DNA of 64,000 nt, from assembly GCF_000614145.1 (NCBI RefSeq), contig NZ_BAKK01000007.1, forward strand, positions 1-64,000. The letters are read 5' to 3'. The stretch comes from Bacteroides faecichinchillae JCM 17102. GTDB lineage: Bacteria; Bacteroidota; Bacteroidia; Bacteroidales; Bacteroidaceae. This document shows, one piece after another, positions 8,537 through 17,299 of this stretch. Both the position numbers and the translations under genes were made by a program. Every line of letters starts with the position of its first letter. The first letter of the stretch is position 1. The notes under the pieces are model-generated. The model ran no database searches, was not told the DNA's origin, and saw only the letters and a list, made by a program, of their open reading frames with translations.

Positions 8537-9710
8537 CATCTTTAAGGTGCTCGTATTCTTCTTCGAAGCAGCTACTAAAGAAGCCTTTGTCCAAATTTTC
8601 CTCTATCTGTTTGAAACTCCATAATTTGCTGTTCTTAAAGCGTGGGCTGCAAAGTATGGAATCGTCTTCTATATCTACTATGAATAGGTAAATAAGGCGG
8701 TTGGTTACTTCATTCTCAAAGTGATAGACGATATTAAATTTAGGTTTGATTGATTGATCCACATGAGGAAAAGCGTTATTGAATAAACGGGCGACACCGT
8801 CTGATAGAGATTCACCAAAACGGAGATAACATTCCATGGGTATGTCAGTTTTTCCTTTATCCAATATGGCAGTCATCGATCGGTTACAGAGGAATAACAT
8901 TCCGTGAGTGGTAACGGCTATTCTGATAACAGGGTTTATATACGCATTTTTATAATTGATTGCTTCGATGGCAAGGCTTTTTCCTATAACGTCTCCTTTG
9001 GTATTTACAATAGGAACATATTCGGTATGAGCCATTAAATGATTAAAATACCGGATGGCAATTTGATTACACAAAATGCTAATAATAAAGACACAGGGGG
9101 GAAGTATCTTATAAAGAATAAGCATACTTGTCCGAGTCTCAGTATCTTGGAAAACAACTACAATGCTGATAATTAAGAAATGTAATATTCCGAGTATTAA
9201 AGCAATACGAGCAGAGACTATGGATGATTCCGCCCCTTGGGCATATAAACGTTTGCTACAAGAACCTATTTGTCGCAAAAAATGATTGATAAATCTTTTT
9301 TTGTGCATATAGAGTATCAGTATGGGAATAAGAACGCTTACTTCCAATGTAAGTGGAAGAGCACCGTTAGGAACAAAGTCGCCTGGAATGAACGTGGCAA
9401 GCGTCAGCAAGCATAATATCCCAGTGGATATATACAGAATGAAATTAGGCATTAGTGTACCTTTGCGATGAAGCAATAGATAGATACCCACGATACCCAA
9501 ACCTGTACCAATGTAAATTGCCGTGTCTTGCGTTATAAATTCACACAGTAAAATGGAAATAATAACGGGGATAAAACCCAATGACATGTTAAACGCTGAA
9601 GATAGTACTCCTTTATGCTTCATCTCTCTTGTATCATTATTTGCCGGTGTTATACATATAGAACAAATAGCGAATGTGTTTTGTTTTCTATCGTATATGT
9701 TTCTCTGCAT
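8502..9710 (-). CDS. Membrane protein with degenerate Nudix-like C-terminal domain
   Basis: About 402 residues. The N-terminal two thirds hold six or so membrane segments (SLGFIPVIISILLCEF, AIYIGTGLGIVGIYLLL, YISTGILCLLTLATFI, ILGILHFLIISIVVVF, ILPPCVFIISILC). After about residue 240 comes a soluble domain whose order looks Nudix-like: PVIRIAVTTHGMLFLCNR, then GESLSDGVARLFNNAF where a Nudix box would be. The catalytic REUxEE residues are missing, so hydrolase activity is unlikely. The start is uncertain: ATG at 9710 overlaps lipA by 23 bp, ATG at 9623 avoids overlap. It follows lipA in the same direction. Function unknown. Confidence 0.7.
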   Translation of the reverse strand: MQRNIYDRKQNTFAICSICITPANNDTREMKHKGVLSSAFNMSLGFIPVIISILLCEFITQDTAIYIGTGLGIVGIYLLLHRKGTLMPNFILYISTGILCLLTLATFIPGDFVPNGALPLTLEVSVLIPILILYMHKKRFINHFLRQIGSCSKRLYAQGAESSIVSARIALILGILHFLIISIVVVFQDTETRTSMLILYKILPPCVFIISILCNQIAIRYFNHLMAHTEYVPIVNTKGDVIGKSLAIEAINYKNAYINPVIRIAVTTHGMLFLCNRSMTAILDKGKTDIPMECYLRFGESLSDGVARLFNNAFPHVDQSIKPKFNIVYHFENEVTNRLIYLFIVDIEDDSILCSPRFKNSKLWSFKQIEENLDKGFFSSCFEEEYEHLKDVICIREKYKES

Positions 9711-10536
9711 GATAGGAAGAGCGAACAAGTGGAGCGCTCTCTACAATGTTAAATCCTTTTTCTAAACCGATTGTTTTATAAATAGCGAATTGTTGAGGGG
9801 TGACATACTCTGCAACGGGATAATGACGATGGCTAGGTTGTAAGTATTGTCCAATAGTAAGTATCTGGCAACCGACCTTTAATAAATCGTCCATCAACTC
9901 TTCTACTTCCTGGGGAGTTTCTCCTAAACCTACCATAATACCACTTTTCGATTTAGTGCCGCTTTGTGAAATATGCTCAATGACTTTTAAACTAGTGTCA
10001 TAATTGGCTGCGCTACGTACTAATGGACTGATACGTCGTACCGTTTCCATGTTATGAGAGATGATGTCGGGGCAGGATTCAATGAGCAAATCTAGTAATT
10101 CCATCTTTCCTTGAAAATCAGGAATAAGCACTTCAATAGTCGTTTTAGGGTTCAGACGTTTAATTTCCCGGATTGTTTTTGCCCAGTGGTTAGCTCCTAA
10201 ATCGGATAGGTCATCCCGATCGACAGAGGTAATGACTGCATGGTCGAGTTTCATCAAAGTGATAGATTCGGCAACATGAGTAGGTTCGCTACTGTCCAAA
10301 GGTTGAGGACGACCTGTTCGCGTGTTACAGAATTTGCAGCTACGGGTACAGATGTCACCTCCAATCATAAATGTTGCTGTTCCCTTTCCCCAACATTCAC
10401 CCATATTAGGGCAACGCCCACTGCTACATATAGTATGCAGGCAGTGGGAGTCTACGATTCGTTTTGTTTCAGTATATCGTTCGTTAGCACCGATATTGAT
10501 TTTCAGCCATTCAGGCTTACGTACTCTATCAGTCAT
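9688..10536 (-). CDS. lipA: Lipoyl synthase
   Basis: A 282-residue radical-SAM enzyme that inserts two sulfurs into octanoyl-protein to make lipoyl cofactor on 2-oxoacid dehydrogenases and GcvH. The auxiliary cluster cysteines are in CSSGRCPNMGECW, and the radical-SAM CxxxCxxC is CTRSCKFC. Other signatures are FMIGGDICTR and the TSVDRDDL region. Length is normal. The ATG overlaps the stop codon of the upstream dipeptidyl peptidase gene (TAATG at 10538-10534), which suggests translational coupling, although the two functions are unrelated. Confidence 0.96.
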   Translation of the reverse strand: MTDRVRKPEWLKINIGANERYTETKRIVDSHCLHTICSSGRCPNMGECWGKGTATFMIGGDICTRSCKFCNTRTGRPQPLDSSEPTHVAESITLMKLDHAVITSVDRDDLSDLGANHWAKTIREIKRLNPKTTIEVLIPDFQGKMELLDLLIESCPDIISHNMETVRRISPLVRSAANYDTSLKVIEHISQSGTKSKSGIMVGLGETPQEVEELMDDLLKVGCQILTIGQYLQPSHRHYPVAEYVTPQQFAIYKTIGLEKGFNIVESAPLVRSSYHAEKHIR

Positions 10537-12746
10537 TACAAGTTGTTCAGGAAGAAGTTAGTTATCCGGTTATATAAATGCTGGCGAGTGTTTCCACCAT
10601 ATATGCCATGGTTACGATTCGTATATATCTGCATGTCGAATTGTTTCCCGAGCTGTACTAATTGCTCCGCATATTCTGCACAGTTCTGGAAGTGAACGTT
10701 ATCATCAGCCATACCATGTACGAGCAATAAGTTGCCATGTAGCTTGTCGGCCCGAGTGAATGCAGAAGATTCTTTATAACCTTCCGAATTTTCTTTCGGA
10801 GTACGCATAAAACGTTCGGTATATACTGTATCATAGAAACGCCAGTCGGTTGGAGCTGCAACAGCTACTCCTGCTTTAAATACCGGAGTTCCTTCACTCA
10901 TACTCATGATAGTCATATAACCACCGTAACTCCAGCCCCAGATTCCAATACGATCTTTGTCTACATATGGTTGTTTGCCCAGATAAAGAGCTGTTTCCAC
11001 CTGATCTTTCGCTTCTTTTACACCAATTTTTAGGTAAGTACATTTTTCGAATGCTTCTCCACGACCTCCGGTTCCACGACCATCTACGCATACTACGATA
11101 TAACCGAGACTTGCCATGTAAGTTTCCCAACTGATCTCCCAAGTGTCGAGAACCTGTTGAGAACCAGGTCCGCTATATTGGTACATAAGCACTGGATATT
11201 TCTTTGAAGCACTGAAATCAACAGGTTTCATCATCCAGCCATTGAGTGATACACCATCTGTTGTTTGGAAAGAGAAGAATTCCTTTTTCGGTATGGCATA
11301 TCCAGATAAAGCCTGTTTCAATGGATCATTGGTAATGAGTGTTTTTAATGTTTTACCAGTGTTATCATTGAGCGTGATAAGCAATGGAGTATCTAAGTTC
11401 GAAAACTTATTCATATAATACTTCATCGTTTTACTGAAAAGTGGAGTATTTGTTCCCACCTGTTGAGAAAGTTTTATCTTATTCCCTTTTTTATCTATTT
11501 TATAGACTGCTTTACGTAATGGGCTTTCTTCGTTACTAGTAAAATAGAAAGAACCATCTTCTTCACTATAGCCTAGGAAGTCCTTAACTTCGAATTTACC
11601 ATTCGTTACTTTCTTTATCAGGTTTCCGCCCATACTATACCAATACAGATGACTGAATCCATCGCGTTCGCTAAGCAAACTGAAATTTTCCGGATAGAAC
11701 TGAATATTATCTAATACATTCTCCTTTATATAATAAGGTGATTCATCGCGTAAAATTAACTTGCAGAGTGTTGAGCGTGGATCTGCAAAATAAAGATCGA
11801 AACGATCCTGATGACGGTTTAATGTCATAATAGCCAATTTGCTGGCATCCTTTGTAAAGCGTATACGGGGAATATATGCGTCTGGATCAATCGGGAGTTT
11901 CATAGTACGGGTAACGTGAGACTTAATGTCATAAGTACGCACTTCTACTTTAGAGTTGGGATATCCGGCTTTCGGATATTTATAACTGTATTGTCCCGGA
12001 TAATCTTTTAATGCATCAATACGGGGAGCTTCTCCGGCGAAAAGGGGAAAAGAGTAGGAGGGAACTTCCGATTCATCGAAACGGATAAAAGCGATCATGG
12101 TATTATCCGCACTGAACTCTAAAGCACTGTTGAATCCGAACTCTTCTTCATATACCCAATCCGGTACACCGTTGATAACTGAGTTTACTTTCCCATCTTC
12201 AGTAACCTGACTTTCACTGTTGCCATAAAGCATTTTTACGAGGAAAATATTGTTGTCCCTGACAAATGCAATCATTGTTCCGTCCGGAGAAAAGACGGGG
12301 GCTTGTTGAGGCCCACCGTCCGACAGCCGTTCAATTATGTTGTTTGTCGTAACTCCTTTATCATTGCGTTTTAAAGGGTAAATATAATGCACAGCTGTAT
12401 AAGAACGCCGATAAATCGGGGTTGTTTGGGTTGCAATCAATAATTGTTTTCCGTCCGGAGAGAATTGATAACTGTCGAAGCTCTTGAAATTACATTCACG
12501 AGCGGTATTTACATCAAAGATAACTTCTACTTTTTCTCCTGTACGGAAAGAGTACTTGATGATTTGTGTTCTGTTAGCATTCATTTGTGTGTAATGTTCA
12601 CCATCAAGCATTGGGATTACTCCTTGGATGTTTTCCGTACGAAAACGTCCGGTGGTGATATCTTTAAGATCAAGTGCCTTTTGTCCTTGTGCCATTCCGG
12701 CGAGACTGAGCAGGCAAAAGAGCAGAGCCAAATTTATTTTTTTCAT
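10536..12746 (-). CDS. Dipeptidyl peptidase IV, S9 family
   Basis: A 736-residue secreted serine peptidase. It has a signal peptide (MKKINLALLFCLLSLAGMAQ), a DPP-IV N-terminal beta-propeller, and a C-terminal alpha/beta hydrolase with nucleophile GWSYGG (Ser606), a downstream DDNVHFQN (Asp) and NHGIYG (His). The Glu pair typical of DPP-IV is present in WVYEEEFGFNSA in the propeller. The enzyme removes X-Pro dipeptides and acts in the periplasm or at the surface; Bacteroides DPP-IV homologues have been studied as bacterial counterparts of human DPP-4. The promoter at 12834-12804 is clear. Its stop codon overlaps the lipA start. Confidence 0.95.
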   Translation of the reverse strand: MKKINLALLFCLLSLAGMAQGQKALDLKDITTGRFRTENIQGVIPMLDGEHYTQMNANRTQIIKYSFRTGEKVEVIFDVNTARECNFKSFDSYQFSPDGKQLLIATQTTPIYRRSYTAVHYIYPLKRNDKGVTTNNIIERLSDGGPQQAPVFSPDGTMIAFVRDNNIFLVKMLYGNSESQVTEDGKVNSVINGVPDWVYEEEFGFNSALEFSADNTMIAFIRFDESEVPSYSFPLFAGEAPRIDALKDYPGQYSYKYPKAGYPNSKVEVRTYDIKSHVTRTMKLPIDPDAYIPRIRFTKDASKLAIMTLNRHQDRFDLYFADPRSTLCKLILRDESPYYIKENVLDNIQFYPENFSLLSERDGFSHLYWYSMGGNLIKKVTNGKFEVKDFLGYSEEDGSFYFTSNEESPLRKAVYKIDKKGNKIKLSQQVGTNTPLFSKTMKYYMNKFSNLDTPLLITLNDNTGKTLKTLITNDPLKQALSGYAIPKKEFFSFQTTDGVSLNGWMMKPVDFSASKKYPVLMYQYSGPGSQQVLDTWEISWETYMASLGYIVVCVDGRGTGGRGEAFEKCTYLKIGVKEAKDQVETALYLGKQPYVDKDRIGIWGWSYGGYMTIMSMSEGTPVFKAGVAVAAPTDWRFYDTVYTERFMRTPKENSEGYKESSAFTRADKLHGNLLLVHGMADDNVHFQNCAEYAEQLVQLGKQFDMQIYTNRNHGIYGGNTRQHLYNRITNFFLNNL

Positions 12747-12803
12747 TTTATGAATCGTTTTATATTTTATTTATAGTAGTGGATATGGTATAATTCAATG
12801 TTG

Positions 12804-12834
12804 CAAATGTAACAATAAACTTAGATACCTCAAA
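12804..12834 (-). promoter_or_regulatory. Promoter of the DPP-IV gene
   Basis: On the minus strand TTTG (12834-12831) and TACATTTG (12811-12804) are separated by 19 bp, a full match to the Bacteroides -33/-7 pattern. The start would be about 65 bp before the ATG at 12746. Confidence 0.7.
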
Positions 12835-13002
12835 ATACAAGCTCTTTTTTAGTTTGTGATAACCTCTTGTTTTCTTTACTTTTATGTTTGTTTAGTATCC
12901 AATTGCGGCTGTTTAGTTAATTTGGCGGTGATGACTTTTGATTTTTTTTGTAATGTGACTGAATTTTATAAAAACTCAGTGTGGATTATAAAAGAGATTC
13001 AA

Positions 13003-13010
13003 TATCTTTG
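13003..13010 (+). promoter_or_regulatory. -7 element of the small membrane-protein gene
   Basis: TATCTTTG lies 18 bp before the ATG at 13029. No TTTG is seen at the -33 position. Confidence 0.5.
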
Positions 13011-13028
13011 TGAAAAGTACTTTAAATA

Positions 13029-13343
13029 ATGACCGCTATGAATTCAAAAAGAAAAGATTTGCAGTATGCTTCCGTTTTTCTATTGGCAGTAGTATTGACT
13101 TTCTTGATGGGGAAAGGGGATAATTTGTGGCTAGTCTCATGGGGTGATTTGATTCCTAGTTTGTTTGTGTTATTTATTGCAGGTGATTGTTTGCATAGTT
13201 CTTTGCTTCGTATAAAAAGTGGGGAAGAAGGAGTGAAAGCTCGTTGGAGTACTTGTTTTACGTTTTTAGTATTTGGAGTAGTGTTTATTGGTGATCTGTT
13301 TTTTATTGGAGATTTTATTATAGATAAGATCCAGGGATGCTAA
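13029..13343 (+). CDS. Small membrane protein, unknown
   Basis: A 104-residue protein I do not recognise. It has three hydrophobic segments: YASVFLLAVVLTFLMG, DLIPSLFVLFIAGDCLH and FTFLVFGVVFIGDLFFIGDF. A basic N-terminus (NSKRKD) and a loop RIKSGEEGVKARW point to an inner-membrane location. An ATG three codons later (13038) is an equal start candidate. A good -7 element in front supports expression. It stands alone between the divergent DPP-IV gene and the BlaI/M56 pair. Confidence 0.6.
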   Translation: MTAMNSKRKDLQYASVFLLAVVLTFLMGKGDNLWLVSWGDLIPSLFVLFIAGDCLHSSLLRIKSGEEGVKARWSTCFTFLVFGVVFIGDLFFIGDFIIDKIQGC

Positions 13344-13504
13344 TTGTACATTGTATTGCAATAAATATCAAATAAATTGAGCGTATTATTTTTTATGGTG
13401 TGTTCAATATTACTAAAATATAATCTTTGTTTGTCTCATTTTTAGGTATATACATATTTATATTTTATACCATAATCTTTTCAACTTGGATTAAACTAAA
13501 TAGA

Positions 13505-13555
13505 TAAACTAAAAGCTTTAGTTTACTTTAACTATAAAAAATAGTTTGTGAACTA
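13505..13555 (+). promoter_or_regulatory. Operator cluster in front of the BlaI-like gene
   Basis: Three dyads are packed into 51 bp: TAAACTAAA-AGC-TTTAGTTTA (13505-13525, perfect 9-bp arms), ACTAT-AAAAA-ATAGT (13531-13545) and TAGTT-TGTG-AACTA (13542-13555). All contain the half-site ACTA/TAGT. BlaI/MecI repressors bind dyads with a TAC/GTA-type half-site near their own promoter, so this is the likely autoregulatory operator. It lies 38-88 bp before the ATG. Confidence 0.6.
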
Positions 13556-13592
13556 AAAAATCTAGTTCTTTGCAAAAAACAAAGTAGAATAT

Positions 13593-13961
13593 ATGAAAGG
13601 ACTAACAGCAAAAGAAGAAGAAATCATGGGTTTTTTCTGGGAAAAAGGCCCCCTGTTTGTGAAAGAAATGTTAGCGTTCTATGAAGAACCTAAACCGCAT
13701 TTCAATACACTCTCTACCATTGTACGTGGACTGGAAGATAAAGGATTTCTAGCTCATTTTACTTTTGGTAATACTTATCAATATTATGCGATTGTTAGTG
13801 AAGAAGAGTTCCGGAAAGGAACATTACGAAATGTAGTTAGCAAATACTTTAATAACTCTTATTTGAGCGCTGTTTCTTCACTTGTGAAGGAAGAGAATAT
13901 TTCATTGGAGGAATTGAAGCAGCTAATTGCTGAAGTAGAACAAGCACATCGTAAGAAATAA
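13593..13961 (+). CDS. BlaI/MecI/CopY-family transcriptional repressor
   Basis: A 122-residue winged-helix repressor. The start LTAKEEEIMGFFWEKGP and the recognition part HFNTLSTIVRGLEDKGFL are typical of the family, followed by the YQYYAIVSEEEF dimerisation region. In BlaI/BlaR1 pairs the repressor is cut after the membrane M56 peptidase senses a signal; here the partner is the next gene, 28 bp downstream. The dyad cluster at 13505-13555 is the probable operator. No beta-lactamase gene is nearby, so the regulated response is unknown. Confidence 0.93.
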   Translation: MKGLTAKEEEIMGFFWEKGPLFVKEMLAFYEEPKPHFNTLSTIVRGLEDKGFLAHFTFGNTYQYYAIVSEEEFRKGTLRNVVSKYFNNSYLSAVSSLVKEENISLEELKQLIAEVEQAHRKK

Positions 13962-13989
13962 GGAATTTACTTAAGTATAAAGTAATGCT

Positions 13990-15606
13990 ATGGAACTCTC
14001 ATTTTATACATATATTCTGAAATCGGCAATCTGTTTGTCATTATTTTATTTGTTCTACCGCTTACTGTTAAGTCGGGAGACGTTTCATCGACTCAACCGG
14101 ATGGCATTATTGGGAATATTGTTTTTATCATTATCCATTCCTATTATAGTACTAACAACAACTCAGGAGACGGAGGTTCATCAAGCTGTACAAACCGTTG
14201 AACAGTTATTGGTGATGGTGGATACTATACATTCTGTAGATGTTGTAACTACGCAATCGGAGGATATTACTATAGCTTGGACACAAATTTTATTAGTCAT
14301 TTATTGGGTCGGGATTTTGTATTTCACATGCCGGAATTTATATTCTTTATCACGTTTATTGTTATTGATTAAATCAGGAAAACGGAAAGAATTAAAAGGA
14401 GGTATTACATTAATTGTACATGAGCGTGAGATTTCACCATTCAGTTGGATGAAGTATATTGTTATCTCTCGCAGAGATTTAGAAGAGGATGGTAAAGCTA
14501 TTCTTCTTCATGAAATGGCGCATTTACATAATCGACATTCAATAGATTTACTTCTCGCTGATATTTGTATTTTTTTCCAATGGTTCAATCCTAGTGCGTG
14601 GTTGCTGAAACAGGAAATGCAGAATATTCATGAATATGAAGCAGACGAAACAGTAATCAAAAAAGGGATAGATATAAGAGAATATCAATTATTATTAATC
14701 AAAAAAGCTGTTGGCACAAGGCTCTACTCTATGGCCAACAGCTTTAATCACAGTAAACTTAAAAAACGTATCACTATGATGTTAAAAGAAAAATCAAGTC
14801 CATGGGCACGTTTGAAGTATATATATGTACTTCCATTAGCAGCCTTTGCAGTGACAGCTTTTGCCCGTTCCGAAATCTCAGAAAAAGCTGAAGAAATTTC
14901 TACCGTCAAAGTTAATGATTTGGCTGCAATTATCGAAGCAAAAGTGGAGAAAATAAGTAATGATAAGGATTCACTAAAGCAAAAAATTGCAGGTTTACCA
15001 TCACATATGCCTTTGGCCTATTCTGCAGATTCGCTCGCAGTCAGTGAAGAGTCATGTGTATTATATGCTCCTACCATAAATAAGATGAAATCAGATGGTA
15101 AAAAGCCGTTGATTATCATTAATGGAAAAGAAGCAGTGGGAGATGAGCCATTGTCTGGAATTTCTCAGGATAGTATAGCGAGTTTGACCGTGTTACAGGA
15201 TAAAGTTGCACTTGAAATGTATGGAGAGAAAGGGAAAGATGGTGTTTGGCTAATACAGACGATTGCTAATCAAAAGTCTATAAATGTTTTGAAAAAGGAA
15301 CGTTCTATGGTAAGTGTAGCGAATGAAATGAATCTTTTTCAGAGTAATAATGGAAAAAATCTAGACCCAAAGAAAGTCGCTTCTTTAGCATCAAAAGACA
15401 AAGAACCTCTTTTTATAGTCGATGATAAAAAGGTTTCTCAAGTTGAATTGTCGAAGATAACCGTAGATAGAATCAACTCTATTTCTATTTTGAAAGATGA
15501 GGCTGCTATGTCTATTTATGGTGAAAAAGGAAAGGATGGAGTTGTTATTATCACATTGGTAACAGATGAGAAAAATACATTAAGTAAAAAGGCTTCTGAT
15601 AAATAA
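13990..15606 (+). CDS. M56 (BlaR1/MecR1-like) membrane peptidase with two TonB-plug-like repeats
   Basis: A 538-residue protein. The first 300 residues form the M56 peptidase: membrane segments (YILKSAICLSLFYLFYRLL, LLGILFLSLSIPIIVL, ILLVIYWVGILYFTC), zinc motif HEMAH (174-178) and a downstream EYEADE with Glu217. A further membrane segment (YIYVLPLAAFAVTAFA) follows near 280. The outer C-terminal part holds two repeats, about 373-425 and 472-525, each with a PLxIxxxK start and YGEKGKDGV, the sequence seen in plug domains of SusC-like TonB-dependent receptors. No penicillin-binding sensor is present. It forms a two-gene unit with the BlaI-like repressor. Confidence 0.88.
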   Translation: MELSFYTYILKSAICLSLFYLFYRLLLSRETFHRLNRMALLGILFLSLSIPIIVLTTTQETEVHQAVQTVEQLLVMVDTIHSVDVVTTQSEDITIAWTQILLVIYWVGILYFTCRNLYSLSRLLLLIKSGKRKELKGGITLIVHEREISPFSWMKYIVISRRDLEEDGKAILLHEMAHLHNRHSIDLLLADICIFFQWFNPSAWLLKQEMQNIHEYEADETVIKKGIDIREYQLLLIKKAVGTRLYSMANSFNHSKLKKRITMMLKEKSSPWARLKYIYVLPLAAFAVTAFARSEISEKAEEISTVKVNDLAAIIEAKVEKISNDKDSLKQKIAGLPSHMPLAYSADSLAVSEESCVLYAPTINKMKSDGKKPLIIINGKEAVGDEPLSGISQDSIASLTVLQDKVALEMYGEKGKDGVWLIQTIANQKSINVLKKERSMVSVANEMNLFQSNNGKNLDPKKVASLASKDKEPLFIVDDKKVSQVELSKITVDRINSISILKDEAAMSIYGEKGKDGVVIITLVTDEKNTLSKKASDK

Positions 15607-15662
15607 AGGGAAAGTTTATGATTGGCTATTGAGAGTTTAATTGGAGTAGATCCATGGGAACA

Positions 15663-16565
15663 TTAATTTCCGATTTCTAGACGGAGATACTCGAGTATCT
15701 CCGTTTCTTGATCCGGATGGAACCAACGTATTTCTTCATCTCTTTTAAACCAAGTTATTTGTTTACGAGAATAGATGCGGGAATTCTGTTTGATTTTTTC
15801 AATAGCAAAAGGTAACTCACATTCTCCATCCAGATATTTGAATATCTCTTTATAGCCTACGGTATTAAGTGAATTTAGATGACGGTAGGGGAGAACAGAC
15901 TTTACTTCTTCCAATAGTCCTTCTTCCATCATCAGATCAACGCGTCGGTTGATACGGTCATAAAGTTCTTCACGATCACGAGTCAGGCCAATTTTCAAAA
16001 TACGGAAAGGGCGTTGTTTTATCTTTTGAGTACGGAAAGATGTATAGGTTCTGCCAGTCATATAGCAAATTTCTAAAGCGTGGATCACTCGTTTGGGATT
16101 TTTTAAGTCTACGATACGGTAATATTCCGGATCTAACAAACGTAGTTCTGCGCAAAGCCTTTCAAGTCCTTCTTCTTCATATTTCTTCAATATTAACTGC
16201 CGGGTTTCCATATCAACTGTAGGAATATCATCGATACCCTTACATATAGCGTCTACATACATCATTGAACCTCCGGTAAGAATCACGACTTCGTGTTGAG
16301 TAAATAGACGAGTCAGAATTACCATCGCTTCTGCCTCATACTGAGCTGCACTATAATAATCGGTCAGATGAAGAGTACCTATCAAATGGTGAGGTACACG
16401 TTGGAGTTGGTCGATTGTGGGTGCAGCTGTTCCAATTTTAAGCTCTGCATATAATTGTCTTGAATCAGCAGAGATAATACTAGTATGGTAATATTCTGCC
16501 AGTTGTAGACTTAATTCTGTCTTTCCTACACCGGTTGGTCCGATTAATACAATGAGAGTGGGCAT
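15663..16565 (-). CDS. miaA: tRNA dimethylallyltransferase
   Basis: A 300-residue MiaA, which adds a dimethylallyl group to A37 of tRNAs reading UNN codons. Walker A is GPTGVGKT, followed by the family's SADSRQLY and GGSMMYVDA, and [12 protein letters not shown] near the middle; the end has [11 protein letters not shown]. Length is normal. It is convergent with the M56 gene and is preceded, 60 bp upstream of the ATG, by the long perfect hairpin at 16626-16677. Confidence 0.96.
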   Translation of the reverse strand: MPTLIVLIGPTGVGKTELSLQLAEYYHTSIISADSRQLYAELKIGTAAPTIDQLQRVPHHLIGTLHLTDYYSAAQYEAEAMVILTRLFTQHEVVILTGGSMMYVDAICKGIDDIPTVDMETRQLILKKYEEEGLERLCAELRLLDPEYYRIVDLKNPKRVIHALEICYMTGRTYTSFRTQKIKQRPFRILKIGLTRDREELYDRINRRVDLMMEEGLLEEVKSVLPYRHLNSLNTVGYKEIFKYLDGECELPFAIEKIKQNSRIYSRKQITWFKRDEEIRWFHPDQETEILEYLRLEIGN

Positions 16566-16625
16566 AAAATAAATGAAGAATGAGAGTTGAGGGTGAAACT
16601 GAGGAAAAGTAACTTAATATCTTTT

Positions 16626-16677
16626 AGTTACGAATTACACGAATAAATTTGAGACATTATTCGTGTAATTCGTAACT
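16626..16677 (-). repeat. Perfect 21-bp inverted repeat (terminator or REP-like)
   Basis: Both arms (16626-16646 and 16657-16677) are perfectly complementary, with a 10-nt loop; the arm contains TACGAATTACACGAATAA. It lies 46 bp after the stop of the minus-strand gene at 16723 and before miaA. There is no strong U tract. The arm resembles imperfect palindromes at 59100-59163 and 61540-61597, suggesting a dispersed repeat that may also end transcripts. Confidence 0.75.
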
Positions 16678-16722
16678 TATTTTGTGATTTTAGAAGTACC
16701 CAAATGGATTGGTACTTGCTTG

Positions 16723-17277
16723 TTAAAACTTTTCTTCGTCAAAAGAAGTGTTTGCATCACCACCTATGTCGAAACCTTCCTGATCAAAGTCTTCCATATC
16801 AAAATCTTGATCACCGTAGAAGTTTTCGTCAAGGTCGAGCGATCCACTGCTGGTAGCCATTTCCTCAAAATCTACAATTTGCTTGGGAGCATTACCAGCT
16901 TTCATGGTGCATTTGGCACCATTCATATCTTTTCCTGTGATGATTTCGGTCAATTCAATAAAGAAACAGCGTTCTGTCATGTAGTCGAATACATAAAGCA
17001 GTTTTTGTTTTTCATCTTCCACTAATTCACTAATAGCAGTTTCTTTCATTACCCAACTATCCATTTCAGGATTATCGTCCATCTCTTCCAAAGTCACTTC
17101 TTTTTCTTTTTCCCAATCTTCATCGCAGATAAAGAAAGAAGTCATCTGATCATTGGTATAACCTACTGATTTTAGTATTGCTTCATGGAAGTCATAAAAT
17201 GTAGCTTCCGGATCAATTTGTATTTCTCTGACAAAATCGTCAATTTCATCAGATATAATGGTAAATCTGTATATCAT
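16723..17277 (-). CDS. Plasmid pRiA4b ORF-3-like family protein
   Basis: A 184-residue acidic protein of the pRiA4b ORF-3-like family (also seen as passenger proteins of some insertion sequences). Recognisable features are YRFTIISDEIDDFVREI at the start, ATFYDFHEAILKSVGY, and the LLYVFDYMTERCFFIEL core; the last 35 residues are mostly Asp, Glu and Phe (EDFDQEGFDIGG). Biochemical function is unknown. It is 22 bp upstream of nothing on its own strand but lies 22 bp after lpxA, so it probably ends the lpxD-lpxC-lpxA transcript. Confidence 0.82.
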   Translation of the reverse strand: MIYRFTIISDEIDDFVREIQIDPEATFYDFHEAILKSVGYTNDQMTSFFICDEDWEKEKEVTLEEMDDNPEMDSWVMKETAISELVEDEKQKLLYVFDYMTERCFFIELTEIITGKDMNGAKCTMKAGNAPKQIVDFEEMATSSGSLDLDENFYGDQDFDMEDFDQEGFDIGGDANTSFDEEKF

Positions 17278-17299
17278 AATATGACTATTTTGAACTATG

